In this document: positions 1-8,800 of the stretch, one piece after another
How positions within the stretch are numbered: the stretch's first letter is position 1
Layout: each line of letters begins with the position of its first letter
Assembly: GCA_011087745.1 (NCBI GenBank)
Contig: JAALLB010000045.1
Coordinates: forward strand, 1 to 9,566
Reading direction: 5' to 3'
Source of the DNA: Hyphomicrobiales bacterium
Lineage (GTDB): Bacteria; Pseudomonadota; Alphaproteobacteria; Rhizobiales; Rhizobiaceae
DNA: 9,566 nucleotides
Translations under genes and position numbers: made by a program
The notes under the pieces: model-generated
Seen by the model: only the letters and a program-made list of their open reading frames with translations
The model's database searches: none
What the model was told of the DNA's origin: nothing

Positions 1-48
1 CTGAAACGTCAACCCCAAATAATCAGATTTTCAAGGACTCGGAGTATA
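1..48 (+). repeat. Left copy of a perfect 48-bp terminal inverted repeat
   Basis: Bases 1-48 are the exact reverse complement of bases 9515-9562 (48/48). Identity stops abruptly on the inner side: base 49 does not pair with base 9514. The outer limit cannot be seen because the window starts here, while the right copy has four more bases outside it. The repeat is not itself palindromic and resembles no IS end that I recognise. It is open in the frame of the downstream transpeptidase but does not encode the residues expected there. It may be a chimeric junction made during amplification or assembly, or a genuine repeat. Confidence 0.95.
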
Positions 49-585
49 AATGAATTTTTGCCAAAATCTCTTGGGAACCCGGGCTATCTGGATCAAAGAG
101 GCTATGAGGTTCAACGTTTTAATGGCAAGAAAATTTCATCTTCATCAATTGATTGGTACAATGTTGGTGAACATCCAAAGTTTAGTGTTCGACAAGTTCC
201 AGGACCTAAAAATGCTCTGGGCAAAGTGAAAATTCTATTCCCCAACAAACATGCCATTTATATGCATGATACGCCTGCGAAAAGTCTGTTTAAAAAGCAG
301 CACAGGGCATTTAGTCATGGGTGTGTGAGATTGCATGATCCTCAAGCAATGGCAGTTGCTGTACTAGGTACCTCAAAGGGCCACATAAATTCCAGAATAG
401 CTCAAGGGAAAAATAAAACTGAGCATCTTTCAACAAAAGTTCCAGTTTATGTTTCTTACTTTACTGCTTGGCCACAAGCAGATGGATCCATAAAATACTT
501 TAATGATATGTACGGTCGGGATGTTCATTTGATGAAGGCATTTAAGGCAACTGAAAAAGCCAGATCAACTAGCATTAGTTCATAA
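1..585 (+). CDS. L,D-transpeptidase, YcbB-like, 5'-truncated (C-terminal part)
   Basis: This is the C-terminal part of a YkuD-fold L,D-transpeptidase, a periplasmic enzyme that forms 3-3 crosslinks in peptidoglycan or links proteins to it. The frame is open from base 1 to the TAA at 583-585 (194 codons). Counting from base 1, the signature SHGCVR carries the catalytic Cys at codon 108 (TGT at 322-324), with His106 and Arg110 around it. Upstream lie the conserved QVPGPKNALG and YMHDTP segments. After the active site there is a tail with VPVYVSYFTAW, as in E. coli YcbB (LdtD), so it is the large YcbB type. Recognisable family sequence starts at about NEFLPKS (base 49). The N-terminal half of the catalytic domain, the signal peptide and the start codon are missing. 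The in-frame TTG at 58 is very unlikely to be a real start. Codons 1-16 come from the inverted repeat and probably do not belong to the gene. Confidence 0.92.
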   Translation: MKRQPQIIRFSRTRSINEFLPKSLGNPGYLDQRGYEVQRFNGKKISSSSIDWYNVGEHPKFSVRQVPGPKNALGKVKILFPNKHAIYMHDTPAKSLFKKQHRAFSHGCVRLHDPQAMAVAVLGTSKGHINSRIAQGKNKTEHLSTKVPVYVSYFTAWPQADGSIKYFNDMYGRDVHLMKAFKATEKARSTSISS

Positions 586-601
586 ATTTATCCAAAGATT
601 G

Positions 602-629
602 AGAGCTGCTTGAACAAGGTGGCTCTTTA
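602..629. terminator. Weak stem-loop between convergent genes, possible bidirectional terminator
   Basis: The 58-bp gap between the stop of the transpeptidase and the stop of the minus-strand exported protein holds an imperfect hairpin. AGAGC (602-606) pairs with GCTCT (622-626), and CTT (609-611) pairs with AAG (616-618). On the + strand it is followed by TTTAATAT. The stem is short and interrupted and the T-run is only three bases, so this rests mainly on its position between converging genes. Confidence 0.3.
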
Positions 630-643
630 ATATCCAAATTCAT

Positions 644-1180
644 TCATTTTCGTTTGGCAAAGTTGATTGTACCAACTTTGAAAACTTTTCCGGACTTTGG
701 ATCTGTTCTACTTATATCCACCACAAATGCTTTTGCGCTTCTGCTATTCAGGTTGATTCTTGCAATGATGTTGGTTTTGGAAATCTTATCAACTGCTTTA
801 AAGCTGAATTTAATTTTTGTTCCGCTTCGTTTTCCGCTGAAGTTGCTTTGCTTCAAATTTGCAAGTGAGCGAAACATGGATGCTGAATAAGAGTTTTTGC
901 CACCATTTTGCTGGATGTAACCATTTAAGCTGAAAATAAATCCACTAACGGCACAATTACCCACCATTTTGAGTTTCGATGCGCCATCCGGTTTACCCCT
1001 AAGTTTGCAGCGAATAGACTCATTTTTTGCTTTTGGTCCTGATTTGACCAAGCCCTTGCCGCGCCAGCTTCCTGACATATTTTCAAATATTTGAGGAGAA
1101 GCATATGCACTTGTTGAAGTGAAGGGAGCCACAAGAAACCCTAGCGATAAGACGCTTACAGCAACAATTTTATTTAGCAT
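644..1180 (-). CDS. Small exported beta-rich protein of unknown function
   Basis: The protein has 178 residues. I choose the ATG at 1180 rather than the in-frame ATG at 1192, because a GGAGG Shine-Dalgarno lies 5 nt before 1180 and the upstream ATG overlaps it. A Sec signal peptide is clear: Lys4, a hydrophobic stretch at about 5-20, and likely cleavage after AYA (residue 27). The mature part (about 151 residues) is rich in alternating polar/hydrophobic stretches, Gly, Ser and Lys. It opens with a FENMSGSWRGKG segment and has two cysteines (58 and 76) that could form a disulfide. The pattern G-x-W-x-G-x-G followed by an E-x-I-R-C strand resembles small lipocalin-like exported hypotheticals common in alphaproteobacteria, but I cannot name a family. 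There is no lipobox. It starts 17 bp after the exporter stop and is probably co-translated with it, so a periplasmic role linked to the exporter is plausible but unproven. Confidence 0.8.
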   Translation of the reverse strand: MLNKIVAVSVLSLGFLVAPFTSTSAYASPQIFENMSGSWRGKGLVKSGPKAKNESIRCKLRGKPDGASKLKMVGNCAVSGFIFSLNGYIQQNGGKNSYSASMFRSLANLKQSNFSGKRSGTKIKFSFKAVDKISKTNIIARINLNSRSAKAFVVDISRTDPKSGKVFKVGTINFAKRK

Positions 1181-1185
1181 TAATT

Positions 1186-1190
1186 CCTCC
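1186..1190 (-). promoter_or_regulatory. Strong Shine-Dalgarno that fixes the start of the exported protein
   Basis: GGAGG on the minus strand lies 5 nt upstream of the ATG at 1180, inside the gap after the exporter stop codon (1198-1200). It is the strongest ribosome binding site in the window. It rules against the in-frame ATG at 1192, which overlaps the Shine-Dalgarno sequence and has no such site of its own. Confidence 0.75.
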
Positions 1191-1197
1191 ATGCCGT

Positions 1198-3432
1198 TTA
1201 TTCAGCCCGCTTGTCATTCATTATAGCAAGATATGCCGGTAACTGAAATATATCTGCTAAGAAAGCTAATAATAGAGTTATTATAACAACAACAGCGAAA
1301 ACAGCCATTGCTGGCAATGTACTAAAGCACATTATGATTAAACCACCTGATAATATCAGCGTTGTTGAGAACAAGGCCGGGGTGACTTCTTTTAAAGCAC
1401 CTGCCACCGCTGGAAGATTGTCATGATCTCGTTTGTTGAGCATATATTGGTTCAACATGTGAATTGAATCGTCAACCGCAATACCAAAAGCTACTGTTAA
1501 CGCGACTGCAATCGACATATTTAAGGGTATGCCGGCCAGATATAATATTAATTCCACACAGACTATTGGCAACATATTGGGTACCAAACAAGCCAATCCA
1601 AGTTTTACTGAACCGGATGATATCGTAATCAAGACAATCGACAGAAGTACAGCCACAAGTAGGCTAATGCGCAAATTATCCATTAAGCGAGGTGCAACGA
1701 CACCTGAAAGGACCGGGTAGCCTGTAATTTTCACATGATCAGTTAATTCACGTTTTTGCAAGGCAGTGCTCATGTTGGAAAGGCGTTCCTGCATTTCACT
1801 TTCTGATAGATTTGCTGATGAAAAGATGGTTACGAGAACTTGAGATTTATCTGCCGATATAAAACGACTGGTGAGAAACCTTAGTAGTTCATCAATCAGC
1901 TTTGCATCGATTTTGCCACCAGCCTTTTTAATTTCATCGGCAAAGTCTGCAAGTGAATAAAAAGAACCAGCCGGGAAAACGTCCTTCACAGCTTCGATTG
2001 TTTCATAAACGCGACCTTCATTGGCGGGATCATCTAGTGCCAGACTTTGATCCATATCTACAATTGCAAACAGCGGTGTCGTTCCATAATAAGTACTGTC
2101 GATGTAGCCTTCGCTTTGGGCAACTTCTGATTGATTGCCAAGGTAATCGATCAAACGAAACCTGCTATCAATAACGGTATGAGCGTAAAGGCCTGCAACA
2201 CACAATAACAGGCCAGCAATGATCACAGATTTTCTATAGTTCAATAGCTTCATCGCCGGGCCCGCAATAACACCAATTTTGCTGGCTATACTTTTTTTCG
2301 GCCTGAACCCATACCTGCTTGCCCAATAGGCACCAAGTGGCAATGCAACGATTACCGTTATGAACCCGCCAAAAACTGCAATCGCTCCAGCGATGCCCAA
2401 TTCAAAAAGACCATTATTACCGCTCAAACAAAGGGATAAAAGCGCTGCCATCGTGGTAACAGAAGATAATGCGCATGCAGGTCCTACTTCAAGAATGGCT
2501 TGTTCAAGCGTTGCTACATAGTCATCTTGTTTTTCACTAAGTTTTTGCCACTTAAGATAAAGATGGAGCGTATCTGCAAAAACGATGACAATCAAAAGCG
2601 CAGGCAAGATATTGGTCAAGAAATTGAGGCTGGTGTTTGTTAAACCTGCACCTCCTAAAAACCAACTGATAGATAACAATGAGGGTAGGGCACACAGGAA
2701 CATTGCTACAGGTTGGCGAAAAAGAATAAAGGCCAAGACCGCACAGAAAAGAAATGCCATTGGTGCAAGAAAAAGCAAATCAGCGACAATGGAATGAATG
2801 AGATCTGCTCGAATTGCAGGTTGACCTGCAATCGTTACGGTCACAGTTTCCGTGTTGAATTCTTTTGCAAGCGCAGTTAGTCCATCCATTGTTTCCTGGA
2901 CGTTTTTGTCTTTCGTTGCTTCTGCCTTTGTATATACGACCATAACGGCTGAATCGTAATTTGGGCTGAAGAGTGATTGTGAACTTGGAATATCAGCTGC
3001 CAACTGCTTGAGCGATGCAAGAACTTCTTCATCAGAATTGTATTCGGCCGGCAGGGCTGATTGCCAACCTTCATCTGGTCCACCGTATTTTACCAGAGAG
3101 AAGATGGATAGAATGCTTTCAATACGTTCATCGAGTTGGAACTCGAAGTTGAGATCGCGGAATGTTTCTATGCCATCAACGGTGGATAAATTATCTACTC
3201 GCATTAATACAACAGCATCATTGTTGAAGTTGCGAAACTGGCTTAAGAGTTCGTCATAATCTGCTAGTTCTTGAGAGCCATCTCGCAGGATTTCGATATT
3301 CTCGCCAGAAAACTCAAGTTTGCTGATGCCAACCATTGCTGCAATTGAAATCATTACCATTATTAAGGTTGCGATGATCGGATTACGTACTGCTAGAAGA
3401 CCAAGTTTGTGGAGCCCAAAACCGTTTATCAT
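1198..3432 (-). CDS. MMPL/RND-superfamily exporter (HAE3-like), 12 TM
   Basis: This is a 744-residue inner-membrane protein with the RND layout. TM1 lies at about 15-37, followed by a periplasmic loop (38-210), TM2-6 (about 217-370), TM7 (402-422), a second periplasmic loop (423-588) and TM8-12 (590-735). The two halves carry matching charged sites in TM4 (FADTLHLYLKW, Asp287 and His290) and TM10 (AVDDSIHMLNQY, Asp654/Asp655 and His658), where this superfamily has its proton-relay residues. Size and motifs fit the predicted RND exporters of COG1033/HAE3 rather than the roughly 1,000-residue HAE1 drug pumps, and no membrane-fusion or outer-membrane partner is nearby. The substrate is unknown; relatives move lipids, hopanoids or other hydrophobic molecules. 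The ATG at 3432 is followed by MINGFGLHKLG; its Shine-Dalgarno is weak (AAGAG about 12 nt upstream). It lies 76 bp after radC and 17 bp before the exported protein gene. No frameshift is seen. Confidence 0.9.
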   Translation of the reverse strand: MINGFGLHKLGLLAVRNPIIATLIMVMISIAAMVGISKLEFSGENIEILRDGSQELADYDELLSQFRNFNNDAVVLMRVDNLSTVDGIETFRDLNFEFQLDERIESILSIFSLVKYGGPDEGWQSALPAEYNSDEEVLASLKQLAADIPSSQSLFSPNYDSAVMVVYTKAEATKDKNVQETMDGLTALAKEFNTETVTVTIAGQPAIRADLIHSIVADLLFLAPMAFLFCAVLAFILFRQPVAMFLCALPSLLSISWFLGGAGLTNTSLNFLTNILPALLIVIVFADTLHLYLKWQKLSEKQDDYVATLEQAILEVGPACALSSVTTMAALLSLCLSGNNGLFELGIAGAIAVFGGFITVIVALPLGAYWASRYGFRPKKSIASKIGVIAGPAMKLLNYRKSVIIAGLLLCVAGLYAHTVIDSRFRLIDYLGNQSEVAQSEGYIDSTYYGTTPLFAIVDMDQSLALDDPANEGRVYETIEAVKDVFPAGSFYSLADFADEIKKAGGKIDAKLIDELLRFLTSRFISADKSQVLVTIFSSANLSESEMQERLSNMSTALQKRELTDHVKITGYPVLSGVVAPRLMDNLRISLLVAVLLSIVLITISSGSVKLGLACLVPNMLPIVCVELILYLAGIPLNMSIAVALTVAFGIAVDDSIHMLNQYMLNKRDHDNLPAVAGALKEVTPALFSTTLILSGGLIIMCFSTLPAMAVFAVVVIITLLLAFLADIFQLPAYLAIMNDKRAE

Positions 3433-3508
3433 AAAATGCGAATCTCTTTAGGTGTTGCCTGTATTAGCTTTACTCCAGAGTAGATACGATTTCGAGCGCA
3501 AATTGGGT
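3433..3508 (-). other. 76-bp spacer between radC and the exporter gene
   Basis: This is the largest gap inside the minus-strand gene block and the most likely place for a separate promoter for the exporter pair. It contains a small palindrome (TACTC-CA-GAGTA, 3471-3482), too short to count as a terminator and without a T-run. I see no convincing -35/-10 pair, so whether transcription reads through from radC cannot be settled from sequence. Confidence 0.35.
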
Positions 3509-4222
3509 TCAAAAAAGCTTTAAGCCTTTTAGGCTGGCATGCCCATCCTTGGCGATGATGATGTGATCGTGAACGGTAATGCCAAGAGAGGATGCAATTT
3601 CATTGATGGTCTTGGTCATTTCAATGTCAGCTTGCGAGGGAGTAGGGTCACCGGAAGGGTGGTTATGAATCAGAATTATTGCAGTGGCTGATAGCTCTAA
3701 AGCACGTTTCACGACCTCTCTGGGGTATACGGGTGTGTGGTCGACAGTTCCGACCTGCTGGACCTCATCTTTGATCAGTTTGTTTTTTTTGTCCAAAAAT
3801 AGAATTCTAAACTGCTCTTTGTCCTCGAATGCCATTGCTGCACGGCAATAATCTATGACAGATGACCAGGATCCAAGCAGAGGTTTTTCTCTCACTTCTC
3901 CAGATACCAAGGCTTCTGCAGATGCTTTGACTATCTGAAAATCAGTGATGGTCGATTGACCCAAGCCCTTAATTTCTTGAAGGCGTTCTGGGGGTGCTGC
4001 AAGGACTTCTGCGAAAGAACCGAAGACATTGATGAGTTGCTTTGCTAACGGTTTGGTGTCGCGGCGTGGTATCGATCTGAATAAGACAAGCTCTAATAGT
4101 TCGTATTCAGCAAGAGCAGATGCTCCATTTTTCATAAACCTTGCTTTTAACCGACTACGATGGCCACGCATTTGACTTGGGTCAGGAGTTGCTTCTCCAA
4201 ACCCAATGTTTTCATTTTCCAT
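3509..4222 (-). CDS. radC: RadC family JAMM/MPN-domain protein
   Basis: The protein has 237 residues from the ATG at 4222, which has AGGGG 7 nt upstream. A TTG at 4249 would extend it by nine residues and overlap the map stop, but has no better ribosome site. The N-terminal part (about 18-110) carries the RadC helical/HhH region with a GLG turn at 86-88. The C-terminal part is the JAMM (MPN+) domain with the zinc motif HNHPSGDPTPSQAD (His186, His188, Asp199) and a preceding conserved Glu in EVQQVG (153). The name implies DNA repair, but the original E. coli radC phenotype was later traced to recG, so the biochemical role is unresolved; a zinc-dependent peptidase or isopeptidase-like fold is what the motif supports. 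Length is normal. It follows map by 23 bp and sits in the same transcription unit. Confidence 0.95.
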   Translation of the reverse strand: MENENIGFGEATPDPSQMRGHRSRLKARFMKNGASALAEYELLELVLFRSIPRRDTKPLAKQLINVFGSFAEVLAAPPERLQEIKGLGQSTITDFQIVKASAEALVSGEVREKPLLGSWSSVIDYCRAAMAFEDKEQFRILFLDKKNKLIKDEVQQVGTVDHTPVYPREVVKRALELSATAIILIHNHPSGDPTPSQADIEMTKTINEIASSLGITVHDHIIIAKDGHASLKGLKLF

Positions 4223-4229
4223 TAATTTG

Positions 4230-4234
4230 CCCCT
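4230..4234 (-). promoter_or_regulatory. Ribosome binding site that decides the radC start
   Basis: AGGGG on the minus strand with a 7-nt spacer to the ATG at 4222. It lies just downstream of the map stop codon (4246-4248). It supports the ATG over the in-frame TTG at 4249 that overlaps map. Confidence 0.6.
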
Positions 4235-4245
4235 ATACTTGTAAA

Positions 4246-5070
4246 TCAAGCATATGGTGGCAGTGTATATCCCGCAGGAGATTCGGTAAATATCTCACAG
4301 CCATTTTCTGTAACACCGATGCTGTGTTCGAATTGTGCTGTGAGTGAGCGATCTCTTGTTACTGCAGTCCATCCGTCATTCAGAACTTTAACGCTTGGGC
4401 GGCCAAGATTAATCATGGGCTCAATGGTAAAAATCATGCCTGGACGCAACTCAACGCCTTCACCAGCAGGTCCATAATGTAAAATATTTGGTGCGTCATG
4501 AAAGAGTTTTCCAACTCCGTGCCCGCAGAATTCTCTTACAACAGAGCAACGTTCACCTTCTGCATATTTTTGAATAGCTTCACCAATATGCCCTGTTGTA
4601 TTGCCAGGCTTAACTGCTTCGATGCCCAACATAAGCGATTTGTAAGTAACTTCTATCAGACGCTCAGCGGCACGTTTAATTTCACCGACAGCATACATGC
4701 GACTTGAATCACCATGCCAACCATCAATGACGTATGTAACATCAACGTTTATTATTTCACCTTCGCGGAGGGGTTTGTCATTGGGAATACCGTGGCACAC
4801 GACATGGTTGATTGATGTACAGCACGATTTTGTAAATCCACGATAATTAAGAGTGGCGGGATAGGCGTTGTTTTGAATGCCAAACTCTACAACAAAATCA
4901 TCTATTTGCTGTGTTGTTACACCTGGCTTGATCAAGTCAGAAAGCTCATCCAGGCACCGTGCTGTAATTTGAGAGGCTTTGCGCATGCCCTCAAAATTAG
5001 CTGTGTTGTAAAGTTTGATCGCACCCGTGTTTTTCAATGGTGCCTGTGCTGCTTCTATATAAGCTGTCAT
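4246..5070 (-). CDS. map: Methionine aminopeptidase, type I
   Basis: This 274-residue cytosolic metallopeptidase removes the initiator Met from new proteins whose second residue is small, after deformylation. All five metal ligands of the pita-bread fold are present: Asp110 (INVDVT), Asp121 (HGDSSRM), His184 (CGHGVG), Glu217 (TIEPMI) and Glu248 (QFEHS). The substrate-site histidines His93 (VCHGIP) and His191 (FHDAP) are also there. There is no type II insertion, so this is MetAP1. Length is normal, with an N-terminal extension of about 20 residues before the usual start of the fold, as in many alphaproteobacteria. The ATG at 5070 has AAGG 7 nt upstream. It lies 28 bp after sfsA and 23 bp before radC, and the sfsA-map-radC order is a familiar alphaproteobacterial arrangement. 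The enzyme is normally essential when it is the only copy. Confidence 0.97.
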   Translation of the reverse strand: MTAYIEAAQAPLKNTGAIKLYNTANFEGMRKASQITARCLDELSDLIKPGVTTQQIDDFVVEFGIQNNAYPATLNYRGFTKSCCTSINHVVCHGIPNDKPLREGEIINVDVTYVIDGWHGDSSRMYAVGEIKRAAERLIEVTYKSLMLGIEAVKPGNTTGHIGEAIQKYAEGERCSVVREFCGHGVGKLFHDAPNILHYGPAGEGVELRPGMIFTIEPMINLGRPSVKVLNDGWTAVTRDRSLTAQFEHSIGVTENGCEIFTESPAGYTLPPYA

Positions 5071-5098
5071 TTTTACGCCTTGGTCGAACTTTTAATTT

Positions 5099-5803
5099 CT
5101 AAATGTTGTTTATCTCAATGAGGTCTAACGCATCAATACCTTCCGTCGTGACATTGCATCGAATGCATATTGCCTCAACACCTATTGCACTGGCGCGTTT
5201 GTAAGCTTCAAAATAGTTGGGATCAAGATCATGAGCAAATTGAAAGTTATCGCCGTCATTTCTCTGAATGACATATAGCATTACAGCCCGGTTTCCTTTT
5301 TCCACTTCTCTTGCCATTTCATCAAGGTGTTTTGCCCCCCGGGCAGTGACGCTATCTGGAAATTCATGAAGACCCGGTGTTCTGACGAAATGCACGTTTT
5401 TTACTTCGACATAGGTATCTGGCTTATTTTCATCTTGTAACAGAATATCGATGCGCGAGTTTTCACCATATTTTACTTCTGTTCGAAGTGTTTCGTAACC
5501 AGACAGTTTTGGAATTCTTCCAGCTTCAATGGCTTCTTTAGCGAGCTTGTTTGGATGAGATGTGTTTATGCCAACCATCACGCCATTCACTTCAACAATC
5601 TCCAGTGAATACCGAAGTTTGCGTTTTGGGTTCTGGCTATCAGAAATCCAGGCGCGACTTCCCTCAGCGGTCAAGCCAAGCATTGAACCAGGATTTGCAC
5701 AGTGAACGGTGATGATCTCGCCAGTTTGTAATTCAACATCGGCCAAGAAACGCTTATAGCGTTTCACGAGCCGTGTTTGAATTAGAGGAGGTGAGAACTT
5801 CAT
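5099..5803 (-). CDS. sfsA: SfsA family protein (sugar fermentation stimulation protein homologue)
   Basis: The protein has 234 residues, the usual length for SfsA. The N-terminus MKFSPPLIQTRLVKRYKRFL matches the family's conserved start, so the ATG at 5803 is well supported. Other signatures are HCANPGSM (34-41), RIDILL (117-122), YVEVKNVHF (131-139) and FPDSVTARGAKHLDEM (148-163). The Asp119, Glu133 and Lys135 pattern resembles the PD-(D/E)XK nuclease core, and the N-terminal part has an OB-like character. E. coli SfsA was named for an effect on maltose gene expression and reported to bind DNA; the molecular role in alphaproteobacteria is not established. The Shine-Dalgarno is poor (AACAAG directly before ATG) and the gap from the rne stop is only 9 bp, so translation probably depends on coupling to rne. 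Confidence 0.95.
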   Translation of the reverse strand: MKFSPPLIQTRLVKRYKRFLADVELQTGEIITVHCANPGSMLGLTAEGSRAWISDSQNPKRKLRYSLEIVEVNGVMVGINTSHPNKLAKEAIEAGRIPKLSGYETLRTEVKYGENSRIDILLQDENKPDTYVEVKNVHFVRTPGLHEFPDSVTARGAKHLDEMAREVEKGNRAVMLYVIQRNDGDNFQFAHDLDPNYFEAYKRASAIGVEAICIRCNVTTEGIDALDLIEINNI

Positions 5804-5812
5804 CTTGTTTGA

Positions 5813-8800
5813 TTAAAAGAATCCGCCACCGCGGTTCCACCAACCTTTTTTCTTCTTTTCGCCATTCTGACTCACTTCCGTGTTTTCAGAAGGTATTTCA
5901 GCAGTTTGTTGTGGTTCAGAACTAGCATGAACTTCGGATGGTGCTTCTTCAATTGCGACCTCAGCCTCTACAGCTTTTTTACGGCGGGTTGTTCTGCGTT
6001 TTGGTTTTTCTTGATCATGAGCAGGTTCTTGTGAGGTGCTTTCAACTGATGCAACAGCAGCCACTGGCTCGGCAGGTTTTGAGACAGGCGCTTTTCTGCG
6101 AGTTGTAGAACGAGACTTGGGTTTTTCTTCCGTATTGTCTGGCTCTGTTTCTGCAGGTGAAGTTTGCTCAGAAGTATCAGTTGAAGCTTTAGCCTCTGAA
6201 TTTTCTTCAGAAGTTTCTAGTTCTGCTACTTCTTCATTGTTGCGACGACGGCCACCACGTTTGCCTCTACGGCGTTTTTTGCGAGGATGATCATCATTGT
6301 TTTCATCTTCGTTAGTTGAAGCTTCTGTAACTTCTTCATTTGTCTCTTCGGATGAGCTTTGATTTTCTTCATCACGGTTTTTACGGCGCCCGCGACCGCG
6401 ACCGCGTTTTCTACCGCCGCCGTTCTTTTCATCTGTGTCATCAGAACTTGTATCACCATTTTCAGTAGATGAGTTTTGATACCCAACAGCGTTTGAAGAT
6501 GTATCGCCATGCGCAATATCACCTTTCTCAATGGCAAAGTCTTGACCTTTGATGTCTGTACTGCCCTCAATTATGACACTTAAACCATAACGATTTTCCA
6601 GCTCAAGTAGAGCAGCACGCTTGTTGTTGAGGAGATGAATTGCAATTGCCGGTGTTGTTTTAATGACAGCATCATAGCGGTTATGCTTTGATATATGTTC
6701 TTCAATGGCGCGGAAGACGTGCAATGCAATTGCTGAATCTGAACGCACATGGCCGGTGCCGCTACATAAAGAACAGACGTCCATTGTGCTTTCAAGAACA
6801 CTGGCGCGCATGCGTTGTCGCGACATTTCCATCAGGCCGAAATGGGATATTCTACCGACTTGAATACGAGCCCGGTCATTCTTTAGAGAATCTTTTAGTT
6901 TCTTCTCTACCGCACGATTATTGCGCTTTTCTTCCATGTCGATGAAGTCAATTACAATCAGGCCAGCTAAATCGCGAAGTCTAAGTTGACGCGCAACTTC
7001 CTCTGCTGCTTCCAGATTGGTCTGAAGTGCAGTGTTTTCAATTGAGTGTTCTCGTGTAGATCGACCCGAGTTCACATCAACAGCTACTAGCGCTTCTGTT
7101 TGGTCAATAATCAGGTAGCCACCAGATTTGAGCGTTACTTGCGGTGTAACCATTTTATCGAGCTGGGTTTCAACCCCGAATTTGGCAAAGATTGCTTGCT
7201 TGTCACGGTGAAGTTTTACTCTTTTTGCTGCCGTTGGCATGAGCATTGTCATGAAGTCTTTGGCCTCCTGGAAGCCATTTTCTCCAGCTACCAGAACTTC
7301 ACCCGTGTCTTTGTCATATAGGTCACGAATTGAGCGCTTTATCAGGCTGCCTTCTTCATAGACCAGGCATGGCGCAGAAGAGGAAAGCGTAAGATTACGT
7401 ACTTGCTCCCATAGGCGCATTAGGTAATCAAAGTCGCGTTCGATTTCTGCATTGGTACGAGATGCACCAGCGGTACGTAAAATAACGCCCATACCTTGTG
7501 GGACTTCAAGACCTGTTGCAACTGCTTTTAAACGTTTGCGATCGGCTGCATTTGTAATCTTGCGTGAAATACCACCGCCACGAGCAGTATTTGGCATCAG
7601 GACGGAATAACGTCCTGCAAGCGAAAGATAAGTTGTCAGTGCAGCACCCTTGTTGCCACGCTCTTCCTTTACAACTTGAACCAATAGAACTTGGCGTCGT
7701 TTGATTACTTCTTGAATTTTGTAATGGCGTCTTTGGCGACGAGGTGGCGTTGGAACTTCTTCCAGAGCGTCTTCCTTACCCACTGATTCAATGCCTTCTT
7801 CTTCACTGTCGTCAGAGCCATTGTCAGCATCTGAATTTTCTTCTGAAGTATCAGATTTTTCTTCTTCGGCTGCGGCCTCTTTTTTCTTGCGAGAGTTGCG
7901 ACGCGGAGCACGTTTCTTAGGCTTTTCTGCCTCTGCTTCTGTATCTTCAGCTTGAGTTTCTTCAGCCGCAGTTTCAGTTACTTCTTCGCTTAGCTCTTTT
8001 GAATCCTTGTCTTTTGCTTTAGCTTTGGATGTTTTCTTGGGATCTGCTTTTCTTCTCGTGGAGCGACGTTTTGGCTTTTCCTCGGTTACTGGCTCATCAT
8101 CGGATGTGTTGTCATCATCTTTTGATTCATCAGCATCTTCTGGCAATGGTTCTGAAATTGAATCCATTTTAACCATTGCAGCCATTGTTGTTGGACTGCC
8201 GTCGTCTTCAGCATCATCACCGTTAGTTTCATCATCTGATGATGTTTCAGCTACCGGTGCCTTTTTGCGGCGGGTAGTTCTGCGCTTTGGTTTTTCTTCA
8301 GGTTCAGTTTTTGCTTCAACTGTTTCTGCTTCTGTTTTTTTTTCTGCAGCTTCAACAATCTCTTCTTTTTTGGCAACTGGAGCCTTTTTACGGCGAGTAG
8401 AACGGCGTTTTGGTTTTTCTACTTTCATTTCAGAACCATCAGCTTCATCTTTGGCTTCTACTTCTGCAATTTTATCAGATGTCTCATTTTCAGAAGGAGC
8501 CTCATCTGTGCCTGCTTCAGCATCTGAATTTTCTTCTGCAGCTTTGGCTTTTTTTGAACGATGACGGCGCGGCTTTTTCTTGGGCGCTTCATCTTCTTCG
8601 TCATCATCTGATGATACTTCAATCACGTTGTTGTCTTCTTCTTCTTCAGCTTCGCGAGATGCACGAGCATCTTCAGCTTCAGCATCAAGCAAAGCCTGAC
8701 GATCTGCCACCGGGATCTGATAATAATCTGGATGAATTTCAGAGAAAGCCATGAACCCATGACGGTTGCCACCATAGTCAACAAATGCAGCCTGAAGCGA

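Noticed and set aside
58..585. TTG at 58 as the real start of the transpeptidase
   Set aside because: The frame stays open to base 1, family sequence is already present at base 49, there is no ribosome site, and the protein would lack a signal peptide and half of its catalytic domain.
3471..3482. Small palindrome TACTCCAGAGTA between radC and the exporter gene
   Set aside because: It has 5-bp arms only, no T-run and no known operator match; it may be chance.
6036..6290. Plus-strand frame over the RNase E C-terminal tail
   Set aside because: It is an antisense shadow of the same repeat-rich coding sequence, created by codon bias.
8007..8564. 185-codon plus-strand frame rich in Ser, Phe and Ala
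   Set aside because: It is the antisense of the low-complexity insert of rne; repeated EKPKRR codons read backwards give LRRVxRRFGFS-like repeats. There is no start context or homology.
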